23,761 nt of DNA from JBDKGV01 sp039798005 (GCA_039798005.1 JBDKGV010000020.1:1-23761); one strand, 5' to 3'; counted from the first letter of the stretch, positions 8,225-15,772 are shown. Notes: generated by a model not told the origin, from the sequence alone. Translations and numbers: made by a program.

Positions 8225-9051
8225 GCCGCCACTCCTTCAGTCCAGACGGCAACGGGGAAGGCCTGGAGGTTGAGTTGATAGATGTGATCGGCCGTGGTGG
8301 TCGATTCGACCAATGTTTGGATGCGGCGGCGCAGGTCGCGTGAGAGTTCCCGCAGGCGTTCGAGGCCGCTTGCGTCCAGCGAAAGGGTGAGCGCACTGAA
8401 ATCCCGTTCGTCGGCCGGGATGCGGTCCAAGGCGGTTTGGGCGAGGTTCATCATCTGAAGATGCAATCCTCGCAGGGTCTGGACGGGAACATCGGCTCCC
8501 GGAACGAGGTGATCATCGGTCAGGCGCCAGGCACCCGTGTCGTCCTGGATCACAAGCCCGAGGGCGACCAGCAATCGCAGGGAGGTTTCCACCTCCTCGC
8601 CGGACAGGGATGGAAGACTGAGTTTTCCGAGGTCCTCGCTTGCGCCGAGGTAGGGCCCAAGGCCAAGCAGCGCGCGTACGATGGTGTGGCGCCAATGCTG
8701 ATAGTATTCGGATTGGTTGGCTTGCAGGGAACGGGTCGCCACTCCACGCAGGGCCAGCAACCGTTCGCGGGATCGCTCCTTTTCTTCCGTGGCCGAGGCG
8801 CTTGCCAAATGCAGCAGCTCCTCGAAGTACGCCGCGGCTCGATCATCCATGCCGGCAATCTCGGCCACGACCGGGACGAACTTCGCCGCGAGATGGTTTT
8901 TCCCCTGCAGGATCCGGACGAGCTGGCCTGGATCGATGGGGAAGCGAGCGGCGAAGGCGCGCAGGCTCAAGGTGGAATCCTTGGCTTGGAGTTCCTCGTG
9001 AGTTTCCCGCAGGAAAGCTCGGTAGTCCAGATGGGCGAAGACCTTGTGCAC
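8221..9051 (-). CDS. TIGR02147 / DUF4423-like regulatory protein (first gene of operon)
   Basis: 276 residues from a GTG at 9051. Features parallel those of the paralogue at 5839-6681: HLDYRAFL near the N-terminus, DPGQLVRILQGK (40-51), AAAYFEELLHL (72-82), a middle segment with SEYYQHWRHTIVRALL (114-129), and C-terminal YQLNLQAFPVA (258-268). The TIGR02147 family is known mainly from Fibrobacter paralogues and is probably a DNA-binding regulator group; function of this member is not established. The open frame extends to 9258, but the extension overlaps the presumed promoter region and is unlike the family, so the GTG was preferred; no strong ribosome site fits it. It leads the operon, next to a dyad at 9171-9192, which would suit autoregulation. 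Confidence 0.78.
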   Translation of the reverse strand: MHKVFAHLDYRAFLRETHEELQAKDSTLSLRAFAARFPIDPGQLVRILQGKNHLAAKFVPVVAEIAGMDDRAAAYFEELLHLASASATEEKERSRERLLALRGVATRSLQANQSEYYQHWRHTIVRALLGLGPYLGASEDLGKLSLPSLSGEEVETSLRLLVALGLVIQDDTGAWRLTDDHLVPGADVPVQTLRGLHLQMMNLAQTALDRIPADERDFSALTLSLDASGLERLRELSRDLRRRIQTLVESTTTADHIYQLNLQAFPVAVWTEGVAA

Positions 9052-9160
9052 GGCTATACGATACCTCGAAGGACGCGTCAGGGGGGCGGAATTCTGTCGC
9101 AGGATCCGAGGCCGATGGCATGGCGGGAATGCTCCATGGGGTCGAAGTCCGCATCGGTGC

Positions 9161-9170
9161 TGAAAAAATA
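9161..9170 (-). promoter_or_regulatory. Promoter-like box of the TIGR02147 operon
   Basis: Minus strand TATTTTTTCA, abutting the dyad at 9171-9192. A TTGAAT inside the dyad begins 19 bp upstream of the box, a distance compatible with a Bacteroidota-like -33/-7 pair. The resulting leader would be about 100 nt. Confidence 0.35.
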
Positions 9171-9192
9171 CTGTTGATTCCGCATTCAACAG
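9171..9192. promoter_or_regulatory. Candidate operator: dyad CTGTTGA-n8-TCAACAG
   Basis: Arms of 7 bp (CTGTTGA and TCAACAG) are perfectly complementary around an 8-bp centre, 22 bp in all. It overlaps the presumed -35 zone of the leftward operon. A dyad of this size fits a dimeric helix-turn-helix regulator, such as the product of the first gene in the operon. Confidence 0.45.
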
Positions 9193-9373
9193 AATTCGCG
9201 ATATGCGATGATGTAGACGGGGAGCAATCGGTAAACAGCTTGACTTCCAGGTGGGCATGGATGAGATTCGGACTCAAGGATTTCGTGTCGGGAGGAACGT
9301 TTCTGAACTGGCGCAATGCGTTCAGGCAACGGCAACCGCCAGCGTCTCGGATCTGGAGAGGGAGAAAAGTGGA

Positions 9374-12300
9374 ATGAACAAGACTGCAATGCTGCTGCTA
9401 TCGATTCTGGGCGTGACCGGAGCTGTTGCCGCACCGGCTTTGAGGTGCGATTTGTCGATGCAGAAGTCGACGGAGGGCGGCATTTGCCTTGATCCGGCAA
9501 ATCTGAACGGCAAGACCGTGACCGTTCCCTCGAATGTCACCCGTATCGGCAAGAACGGCCTTGCCCTCTGTGCCCAGAAGTCATCGTCGAACTTGGCGAC
9601 CGACATCCAGTACGTGATCGACAATTCCAACAGCATGACCTCCAAGGTCTTTTGGGTGGACCCGAAGACCGTCGGCACGGTCACCCCGGATACGAGCTGG
9701 TTCATCTACAACTGCATGGCTGCGGTGAAGGGGACGAAAGTGGCGCTTCGCAAGCGGCACTTCGGTGGCACTGCCGGGTATCAGTCCTCGGGATGGGATA
9801 CCTTGATTCAGGTTCCCTCCACCTCGGAAAAACCGTCCCTGACAGACAATGGTGCTTGTTTGGAGGCGAACGACCCCTATTCGGTGCGCGCCTCCGTGGT
9901 CCAGACGGCGATCCAATACCAAGCCTCCTTGGACTCCAGCGCTCATGCGGGAATGATCCAGTTCAACACCGGAGTCACGCAGAACGCCAAGATGCGGGCG
10001 CTCAATGGCGCGGGTTACCTCCGGTTGCTCGATAGCGTCGGCCTCTATGCCGGGGACGGTGGCACCAACTGGTACACTTCCCTGCTTGAGGCCTCCAACA
10101 ACCTGAAGGCCTCGCCCAACAGTCAGAAGGCCATCATCATGGTCTCGGACGGCGAGCCGCAGACGGATGTTTCCAAGTACAAGACCCTGGTTGCGACCGA
10201 GGGATTCCCCAAGGTGTTCGGCATCTACTTCGGAACCGCAGCCTCGATTCCGGAGATGGACTACCTCACCCAAACCACCGGTGGCAAGTACTGGATCGTT
10301 CCTCCGGACCGTCCGGACAGCATGGAAACCGTGATTCGTGCGATCGTGGGCAGTGTGATGAGCGTTTCCACACCGGCCACGACCAAGCTCACCAATCTCA
10401 CGAATTCCCAGACATCGACTGCGGTGGGGATTACTCAGAATGCCGACAGTACCTTCAGTCTGGCCTTGGATTCCGTGATCGCCTTGGGAAGCGGGAAGAA
10501 CAGCCTTCGCTTGGTGAGCTCGTGGACCGATGAGAGTGGTGTGGCACGTTCGGATACGTCCCGCTTCACCTTGGACGTTTCCGGGGCCGCGGCCACCAAG
10601 CCGGCCCTGACCCCGGTCCCGGGAGATCCGGTCTTTGCCACGACCTGCGGCAACGCTTCCTCCCTTCAATTCCTGGATCCGGAGAATGGTGTGGTTCCGT
10701 GGCTTGCCGAAGCCATGGGTGGCTTTTCCTTGCAATTGGTGCCTTCGACCACGGATGCCCTGGTGAAGAATTCCATCACTGTGAAGGAATGGCGCAAGAG
10801 CGATCTTGAAAAGGTCACGACCCTGACCAAACAGGCGGGCAACGAATACCTGGCAAGTGCCGTGCTGTCCGTGCCGCGTCCATGGGCGAATACGGCCGGA
10901 CGAGTGGATGTCGTTGACGGTCTGGACACGTTGCAGGCCAGTTGGTGCTATCCTCGTGATGCCCGGGATTGCGCGGAGGATACCATACAGGTTCAGGCAT
11001 TCAGCAGTCCATGGGTGAAATGGGAAGTGGAGTCCGCCACCGGTCCCAAGGTGGCCTTGGGCGCCAAGGCGTTCCTTCCGGGCACTCCTGCCGCCACCTC
11101 GGTCACGGCGGTCTATTCCCTGCGGGGCCGGGTCCTGGTCAAGCGGACCATGCGCAAGGGCGCCGATTCCCTCTATCATGACACGCTCAAGATCCGCCAG
11201 GGAGGCACCGCGGTCGGGCCGGATTCCATCTGGATCTCCAAGCCGACCTTGATCGACTCCATCGTGGTGTCGGTGACCTGGACGCTGAAGGACACCACCT
11301 TGGCGGACACTGCCCGCATCCTGAGGCCGGCTCTGGTGCTGGATCTCCAGAACATGGGTGACGACTCCGCCGCGATCGGACTCTCCAAGGGGGCGCAGCC
11401 CAATGCCGCCGGACTTTGGCCGATCAAGTTCCTCGTGGGAAGTCGCACTTCGACGGTGAACCTCGATTCGACCATCGGTACGGCCGGGGTGGTCGGTTTG
11501 CTGGGCGGTTCAGCCGGTCCGACGACGACCTTGCGGGCGCTCTTCGTGGATCCCGTGTACGGCGATTCCGCCTGGGATTCGATCACGGTGCCGGTGCCGG
11601 TGCAGTCCTTGAACTTCGTGAAAAATACCGCGACCGGGCCACGGGGTTCCTTCGATCTCGTGGCGACGGTCCCGTGGGAAAGCGCCTCCAAGATCAAGGT
11701 GTTCGTGGTTCATGGGGAGGATTCCAGCGCCGTGTGGCTGACCCGATCTGCGAACGGCACCTACCTCGGGAGTGTCGCTTTCGTCCAGTCGCGTCTGGCC
11801 GGTGTGGATTCGGTCGCCATTGGCTTGCCAACGGCGGCAGGTGGGAGCGACTCGATCAAAGCTGTGCTGCCTTCGGACGGTGTGCATGAAGTCCTGGCCG
11901 ACCAGGCACGCATCCTGCGTCCGGAGCTGTCCTTGTCCATCGCGCGCTTGGGTCGCGACTCCATTACGGTCGTGCTTTCCGCAGGTGCCCAGCCTGACCT
12001 GAAAAAGCAGTGGCCGGTGCGTGTGCTGGTGGACGAGGAAAGCCAAGCGGTGGCACTCGGGGCACGGACTCAAGGCGTGTCCGTCAATGCGCTTTTGGCC
12101 AAGTCCTTGAAAAATCCCTCGTGGGTGGTCGTCCGCTTCATCGATCCGCTCTACGGGGATACCGTGACGGATTCGATCGAGGTTCCGGTTCCGCAACGCA
12201 GCCTTGCCTTCACAACCAATTCCGTCAGCGGTCCTCGTGGTGAACTCAAGCTTGTGGGCTACGATCCTTGGGTCTCCGGCAGCAAGCTGCGCGTGTTTCT

Positions 12301-13528
12301 TGAGCACGGCGGGGATACCTTGGCGGTGGACCTGATGCGCACCGTGGCAGGCGATTTTTCGGCCGTGCTGCCGTTCAGTCAGGCGCGGATCGCCGGTACC
12401 GACACGCTTGCCTTCGGGCCGCCGAGCCTGCTTGGTGGCACGGATTCCGTGCAGGCCTTCCTGCCGGGCGACGGGGTGCATCCTTCGGTTCGCGACACGG
12501 CGTTCCTGTTGCGCCCGCCTTTTTCCCTGACGATGAAGGTGGATTCCTCGAACGCCCAGAAGGTGCATCTGGGTCTGGTGGGTGCGACACCTGATTTTCG
12601 CGGGAAGGCGAGCGTGACCATCGCAAAGCCGGTCGAGTCGATCGTATCCATGGAGGGAGCTGGAAAGCTCAAGTGGACGGGACAGACCTCCTTTGCGGAT
12701 CTGCCGGAATCGCTGGATTCCGTCACCGTCACCGGCTTCCATGTCGATCCCCTGTACGGGGACACCGCTTGGGGAGTGCTGCGGATCGCGGCGCCCTGGT
12801 TCCCGGGAAGCCTCGTCGCAAGTCCGGACAACCTCGATCCTCGCAACAAGGATTCCCTGGAGATCGTGGTCAAGGATCGTGACGCGGATACCGGCAGCAT
12901 CGGATCGGTCCAGGTCTCCAACGGGGTCGTGAGCTGGACGCTCGTCGAGACCGGCAAGAGCACCGGGAAATATGCCATCAGGCTTTCGGCTCGCGACCTC
13001 GATTCCAGTTGGGCGCATCGAGCTCCGCGCAAGCCTTGGAAGGTGATCCTCAAGTATCAGGATCCGCTCCATGAGATGGATGTCGCCTTCGATACCGTGA
13101 CCTTCGCCTTCACGGTTCCGCTTCCTCTGGTCACGGTGCGTTCCCCCTTCGCCAAAGTGCCCGAGGGGCCGGCTCCGGCCGGTACGCTCGAACGCTCCAA
13201 CGGCTCACAGGGGCTTGCGATGCAGGCCCTTGAGGATACCGTGATCCATGCGGGTGAACTCGTGCCGCAAAGCATCGCAGTCCGGCTGTGGGAGACCGCC
13301 AACGTGGGCATCTACGTCTATGACCAGATCGGTGTCTCGGTGAATTCCTGGCATGGAGAGGTCGTGCCCAAGGACGCGGATGGGGGATCCCTCACCTTGA
13401 TCCGTTGGGATGGTCGAGATCCGTCCGGGCGACCTGCCGTGGCCGGAGTCTACGTGGTGCGCGTGGTCGTCTACAAGCCCGATGGCGGATTGATTTCCAA
13501 CGACATCGTCCGCATCGGGCTCAAGTAG
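9374..13528 (+). CDS. Giant secreted VWA-domain protein with Ig-like repeats and FlgD-like C-terminal tail
   Basis: 1384 residues. A Sec signal peptide (1-20, ending AVAA) is followed by a von Willebrand A domain (about 75-330) with an intact MIDAS metal site: D83-x-S85-x-S87 (DNSNS), T231 and D259 (VSDG). Next come several beta-rich modules, then three tandem units of about 200 residues and a partial fourth, listed separately. The last 78 residues (RWDGRDPSGRP, AGVYVVRV, DIVRIGLK) match the FlgD-like Ig fold that acts as an outer-surface sorting or anchoring domain in many Bacteroidota and Fibrobacterota proteins. It is probably a surface adhesin or structural protein whose VWA domain binds a metal-dependent ligand. 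The start at 9374 is chosen for the signal peptide and a GGAG site 9 bp upstream; the frame is open back to 9251. It diverges from the TIGR02147 operon. Confidence 0.85.
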   Translation: MNKTAMLLLSILGVTGAVAAPALRCDLSMQKSTEGGICLDPANLNGKTVTVPSNVTRIGKNGLALCAQKSSSNLATDIQYVIDNSNSMTSKVFWVDPKTVGTVTPDTSWFIYNCMAAVKGTKVALRKRHFGGTAGYQSSGWDTLIQVPSTSEKPSLTDNGACLEANDPYSVRASVVQTAIQYQASLDSSAHAGMIQFNTGVTQNAKMRALNGAGYLRLLDSVGLYAGDGGTNWYTSLLEASNNLKASPNSQKAIIMVSDGEPQTDVSKYKTLVATEGFPKVFGIYFGTAASIPEMDYLTQTTGGKYWIVPPDRPDSMETVIRAIVGSVMSVSTPATTKLTNLTNSQTSTAVGITQNADSTFSLALDSVIALGSGKNSLRLVSSWTDESGVARSDTSRFTLDVSGAAATKPALTPVPGDPVFATTCGNASSLQFLDPENGVVPWLAEAMGGFSLQLVPSTTDALVKNSITVKEWRKSDLEKVTTLTKQAGNEYLASAVLSVPRPWANTAGRVDVVDGLDTLQASWCYPRDARDCAEDTIQVQAFSSPWVKWEVESATGPKVALGAKAFLPGTPAATSVTAVYSLRGRVLVKRTMRKGADSLYHDTLKIRQGGTAVGPDSIWISKPTLIDSIVVSVTWTLKDTTLADTARILRPALVLDLQNMGDDSAAIGLSKGAQPNAAGLWPIKFLVGSRTSTVNLDSTIGTAGVVGLLGGSAGPTTTLRALFVDPVYGDSAWDSITVPVPVQSLNFVKNTATGPRGSFDLVATVPWESASKIKVFVVHGEDSSAVWLTRSANGTYLGSVAFVQSRLAGVDSVAIGLPTAAGGSDSIKAVLPSDGVHEVLADQARILRPELSLSIARLGRDSITVVLSAGAQPDLKKQWPVRVLVDEESQAVALGARTQGVSVNALLAKSLKNPSWVVVRFIDPLYGDTVTDSIEVPVPQRSLAFTTNSVSGPRGELKLVGYDPWVSGSKLRVFLEHGGDTLAVDLMRTVAGDFSAVLPFSQARIAGTDTLAFGPPSLLGGTDSVQAFLPGDGVHPSVRDTAFLLRPPFSLTMKVDSSNAQKVHLGLVGATPDFRGKASVTIAKPVESIVSMEGAGKLKWTGQTSFADLPESLDSVTVTGFHVDPLYGDTAWGVLRIAAPWFPGSLVASPDNLDPRNKDSLEIVVKDRDADTGSIGSVQVSNGVVSWTLVETGKSTGKYAIRLSARDLDSSWAHRAPRKPWKVILKYQDPLHEMDVAFDTVTFAFTVPLPLVTVRSPFAKVPEGPAPAGTLERSNGSQGLAMQALEDTVIHAGELVPQSIAVRLWETANVGIYVYDQIGVSVNSWHGEVVPKDADGGSLTLIRWDGRDPSGRPAVAGVYVVRVVVYKPDGGLISNDIVRIGLK
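11006..11599 (+). repeat. VWA-protein internal repeat, unit 1
   Basis: About 198 codons, beginning near SPWVKWEV and an ATGP motif, with TARILRPAL midway and ending FVDPVYGDSAWDSITVPVP. It is the most divergent of the three full units at its N-terminal half. Confidence 0.65.
11600..12193 (+). repeat. VWA-protein internal repeat, unit 2
   Basis: 198 codons. Starts VQSLNFVKNTATGPRGS, contains QARILRPELSLSI, ends FIDPLYGDTVTDSIEVPVP. Aligns without long gaps to unit 3. Confidence 0.75.
12194..12796 (+). repeat. VWA-protein internal repeat, unit 3
   Basis: 201 codons. Starts QRSLAFTTNSVSGPRGE, contains TAFLLRPPFSLTM, ends HVDPLYGDTAWGVLRIAAP. A shorter derivative follows to about 13130, ending YQDPLHEMD and FTVPLP. 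Confidence 0.75.
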
Positions 13529-13566
13529 GAAACCTTCGTCTTTTCCATCAACACCACTTCCCAAAA

Positions 13567-13595
13567 AGCCGCGATCGTTGTTATATTTCGCGGCT
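13567..13595 (+). terminator. Stem-loop after the VWA gene, with a promoter-like loop
   Basis: Perfect 8-bp arms AGCCGCGA and TCGCGGCT enclose a 13-nt loop, 38 bp after the VWA stop. No T-run follows on the plus strand, but five A residues precede it, so it could terminate leftward transcription or act as a weak bidirectional terminator. The loop and right arm include TTATATTTCG (13581-13590), a promoter-like box 31 bp before rpmG. Its role is uncertain. Confidence 0.45.
13581..13590 (+). promoter_or_regulatory. Promoter-like box upstream of rpmG
   Basis: TTATATTTCG lies 31 bp before the rpmG ATG and is the closest match here to the Bacteroidota TAnnTTTG -7 element. A GGAG ribosome site at 13612-13615 follows at suitable distance from the ATG. 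This promoter would serve the whole 13622-17380 cluster. Confidence 0.45.
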
Positions 13596-13621
13596 CTTAA
13601 CATCGCATATTGGAGTGAATC

Positions 13622-13792
13622 ATGGCTAACGCTAAGAAGAAGAACGGCAAGGAGATCTATTTCCTCGTTTGCAAGGAAACGAAGGAGCAGAACTACACTG
13701 TCGTCCTGAACAAGACCCACAAGGGCTTGACTTTCAAGAAGTACTGCCCGCGTCTGCGTCGCCACACCGAGCATACTGCCAAGAAGGTCTGA
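13622..13792 (+). CDS. rpmG: 50S ribosomal protein bL33, half-cysteine variant
   Basis: 56 residues, the usual size for bL33, a large-subunit protein near the E site. Recognisable features are the basic N-terminus, FLVCKETKEQNYTVVLNKT (14-32), TFKKYCPRLRRHTEHT (37-52) and a basic end. Zinc-binding bL33 has two C-x-x-C pairs; here only one cysteine of each is kept (C17 with T20; C42 with L45), an intermediate between the C+ and C- forms, so zinc binding is unlikely. The ATG has a GGAG ribosome site 6 bp upstream. In many bacteria rpmG precedes secE-nusG; here it is followed 16 bp later by an ATP-grasp-like gene instead. Confidence 0.93.
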   Translation: MANAKKKNGKEIYFLVCKETKEQNYTVVLNKTHKGLTFKKYCPRLRRHTEHTAKKV

Positions 13793-13808
13793 GATCGCCG
13801 CCGCGGAC

Positions 13809-14696
13809 TTGCGCTTGGGCGTTGTCGCTCCGGCGTGGGACATGGCGGCTGGTGCAGTGTTCAGGCAGTTGGTGCCCAAAGGCTGGAATCCGATCTGGAT
13901 CTCGGCCCATGGGTTCGGTCAATCCCCTGAAGGGGAGATTGTCCACGAAGATCTGAAGACGCCGTTCGAATCCTTCGACGGCGTTTTTGCTTTGTCCCTG
14001 TGTGACGGCACCGATGCCGAAATGGTTCCTTGGCGCTTGGGCATCCTGCAGGAGCTGGCGCTTGCGGGCGTCAAGATCGAACCGGACCCCTTTCGCTTGG
14101 AAACGGTATGGAACCCTGCGCGCATGCTGGTGCGGCTGCGTCATGCCGGGCTTCCGACCGTGCCGATCTTCATCGGCGAGGGAGTTGAGGATGCTGTCGA
14201 GTTCGCCTCCTTGGAAGGGTGTGTCCATCGGGCTGCGCGCGGTGAAGTCGAGCCGACTCTGACGCGCATCGAGCCGGGTGATGGCGTGCAGGCAAAACTC
14301 GTGGAGTTGTGGCAGAAGACCCCCGAGGGGCCCTTCCTGCTGATGCGTCCGCCGGAAGGATTGTTTTTGACGGTCCTTTGTCTGACGGGTGAGGCTCTGG
14401 GGGCGATTTCCTGGAATTTGGAGACGAGTTCCGATCGAAAAGCTCCGAAGGCGCAGTTGCAAGATGCGGAGTTTGAATTGGCGAGCAAGGCGGCCGCCCT
14501 TTTCGGGCTTTCGATGTGCGGAGTGGACATGGTGCGCACCCCTGAGAAGACCTTCGTGCTGGGGGTGCGGTGCCAAGGCGTGCTGGAAGCCTTCGGCTTG
14601 GGGCATCCGCGGTTCGGGGAGTGGATTCCCGAGGCGTTGGTGCGTATGTTCGGGAAATCCGAGAGCCAGGAGACTCCCCAGGAGGTTGCGCCGTGA
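13809..14696 (+). CDS. RimK-like ATP-grasp fold protein lacking catalytic residues (probable pseudoenzyme)
   Basis: 295 residues from a TTG at 13809 (start uncertain; the frame is open further upstream and a TTG at 13815 is also possible). The order of motifs follows RimK, the ATP-dependent glutamate ligase: a Rossmann-like N-terminus (RLGVVAPAW), FDGVFALSL (56-64), a VKIEPDPFRLETVWNPARML stretch followed by RLRHAGLPTVP (88-119), LTVLCLTGEALGAI (187-200), and the C-terminal ALFGLSMCGVDMVRT (230-244). However, the DK pair after the N-terminal domain is NPARM here, the ATP-binding lysine region reads VHRAARG, and the metal-binding E-V-N reads G252-V-R254. ATP ligation is therefore improbable; a binding or scaffold role is more likely. 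Its stop overlaps the start of the next gene. Confidence 0.7.
   Translation: MRLGVVAPAWDMAAGAVFRQLVPKGWNPIWISAHGFGQSPEGEIVHEDLKTPFESFDGVFALSLCDGTDAEMVPWRLGILQELALAGVKIEPDPFRLETVWNPARMLVRLRHAGLPTVPIFIGEGVEDAVEFASLEGCVHRAARGEVEPTLTRIEPGDGVQAKLVELWQKTPEGPFLLMRPPEGLFLTVLCLTGEALGAISWNLETSSDRKAPKAQLQDAEFELASKAAALFGLSMCGVDMVRTPEKTFVLGVRCQGVLEAFGLGHPRFGEWIPEALVRMFGKSESQETPQEVAP
14680..14685 (+). promoter_or_regulatory. Ribosome binding site deciding the GTG start of the barrel gene
   Basis: AGGAGG, 7 bp before the GTG at 14693. This supports the GTG start over in-frame upstream codons (frame open to 14570). Confidence 0.8.
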
Positions 14697-15772
14697 GACA
14701 TCTGTTGCCTTGCCTATTCGTGGCCCGCACCTTCGCGGCGACCTGCACTGCGGTCATGATTCTTGGGGGAGGCGCATGGGCGCGTCCGCTGATCATTCCC
14801 TTCGTGATGAGCTCCCCCGAGTACGGGATCGGCTTTGGCGTGAAGGCGCGAGACCGGGGCCTTTTCGGTGGGCCGGGGTTTGGCGACCTCACAGGCATGT
14901 ACACCACGCGCGGGCAGTGGTATGTGGAGCTTTCTGGGCTGCGCGATTCGATCGCGGGCAACTGCCGTTTGGGTGGCACTGTCGAGGGCGGCGTCTTTCC
15001 CGAGCTCTACAGTGGCGAGGGGAGTCCTGCGCCCAAGGCGTCCTTGGCCGGATACACGCCCACCTATGCGCTTGCATCGATGTTCGCCGGCTATTGGTTC
15101 CAAGGCGGCATCCGCATGGACCTCGGTCTTGCGATCGATCACCGCGAGATTGAACGCTCCGACACGGGGGCCATGGCCGGTTGGGCCCGCCGTACCCGGG
15201 GGTACCCCGATGGCGGCACGCAAGTGCGCGTATCCGTGGAAGGCGAATGGAACCGCTTGGATCATCCCGCGGATCCGCATTCAGGAACCACGCTTGTGGC
15301 ACGGTTCGAGCCGCCCGTTCCGGGTTCCGCATGGGCCTTGGGATTCATCCAAGGGACTTTGATTGAAACGCCCTTTGCGGCGGGGCCTACCATGGTTCTG
15401 CGTGCGCGCCACGAGGCGGCTGGCGGGGATGTGCCGTTCTGGAAGATTCCCTCGGCGGGGAAAAGCAGGCTTCTGCGTGGGCTTTCCGACTACCGCGTGC
15501 GTGGCCGTTCCTTGCAGGCCTTGGGCAGCGAGCTGAGACAACCTCTGGCGATCCTGGGCTTTGCCACGGAAGCGGTCGCCTTTGGCGAGGCGGCGCGGGC
15601 TGGCGATGAGGGCGGGGTCTGGAGTTCCGACCCCGTGTTTGGATTCGGTTGCGGTGGACGATTGCTTCTGGACGATCGTCATGCCGTCCTGCGGGTGGAC
15701 CTGGGTTGGAATACCAGTTCCGAGGCCACGGTGGCCCCCGCCCTTTATGTCGATTTCGGACAGGCGTTCTAA
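14693..15772 (+). CDS. Omp85/BamA-like outer-membrane beta-barrel protein without POTRA domains
   Basis: 359 residues. The GTG start overlaps the previous stop (GTGA) and has a full ribosome site. A long signal peptide ends near GGGAWA (about residue 27), and the mature chain begins RPLIIPFVMSSPEYGIGFG, like small surface-antigen (D15/BamA-type) proteins that open with P-x-x-x-SPE-x-G-x-G. Residues towards the end carry LLRGLSDYRVRGRSLQALG, the conserved LRG-R-x-RG element of the Omp85 barrel, then ELRQPL, and the chain finishes with YVDFGQAF, ending in the aromatic residue expected by the BAM machinery. With about 330 mature residues there is room for a 16-strand barrel but no periplasmic POTRA repeats. 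It may translocate or export a small substrate; the partner is unknown. It lies directly before the FAD protein gene. Confidence 0.78.
   Translation: MRHLLPCLFVARTFAATCTAVMILGGGAWARPLIIPFVMSSPEYGIGFGVKARDRGLFGGPGFGDLTGMYTTRGQWYVELSGLRDSIAGNCRLGGTVEGGVFPELYSGEGSPAPKASLAGYTPTYALASMFAGYWFQGGIRMDLGLAIDHREIERSDTGAMAGWARRTRGYPDGGTQVRVSVEGEWNRLDHPADPHSGTTLVARFEPPVPGSAWALGFIQGTLIETPFAAGPTMVLRARHEAAGGDVPFWKIPSAGKSRLLRGLSDYRVRGRSLQALGSELRQPLAILGFATEAVAFGEAARAGDEGGVWSSDPVFGFGCGGRLLLDDRHAVLRVDLGWNTSSEATVAPALYVDFGQAF

Larger units (their letters stand above)
9052..9373. promoter_or_regulatory. Divergent intergenic control region (TIGR02147 operon / VWA protein)
   Basis: 322 bp separate the leftward regulator operon from the rightward VWA gene. 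It holds a leftward promoter-like box (9161-9170), a dyad (9171-9192), and a 9-bp inverted pair GAATTCTGT / ACAGAATTC at 9089-9097 and 9189-9197. Open frames cross it on both strands but neither resembles the adjacent protein families. I could not identify a convincing rightward -10 element. Confidence 0.55.

Noticed and set aside
9052..9373. N-terminal extensions of the TIGR02147 gene (to 9258) and of the VWA gene (to 9251)
   Set aside because: The two extensions overlap one another only slightly but both run into the presumed control region, do not resemble the families, and the VWA signal peptide begins at 9374.
9581..13072. Long open frames of 532 and 520 codons on the minus strand
   Set aside because: They lie antisense to the VWA gene, lack recognisable motifs and have low-complexity Arg/Gly/His-rich translations typical of opposite-strand shadows in GC-rich DNA.
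14570..14692. Upstream start for the barrel protein
   Set aside because: The full ribosome site at 14680-14685 and the signal peptide point to the GTG at 14693.
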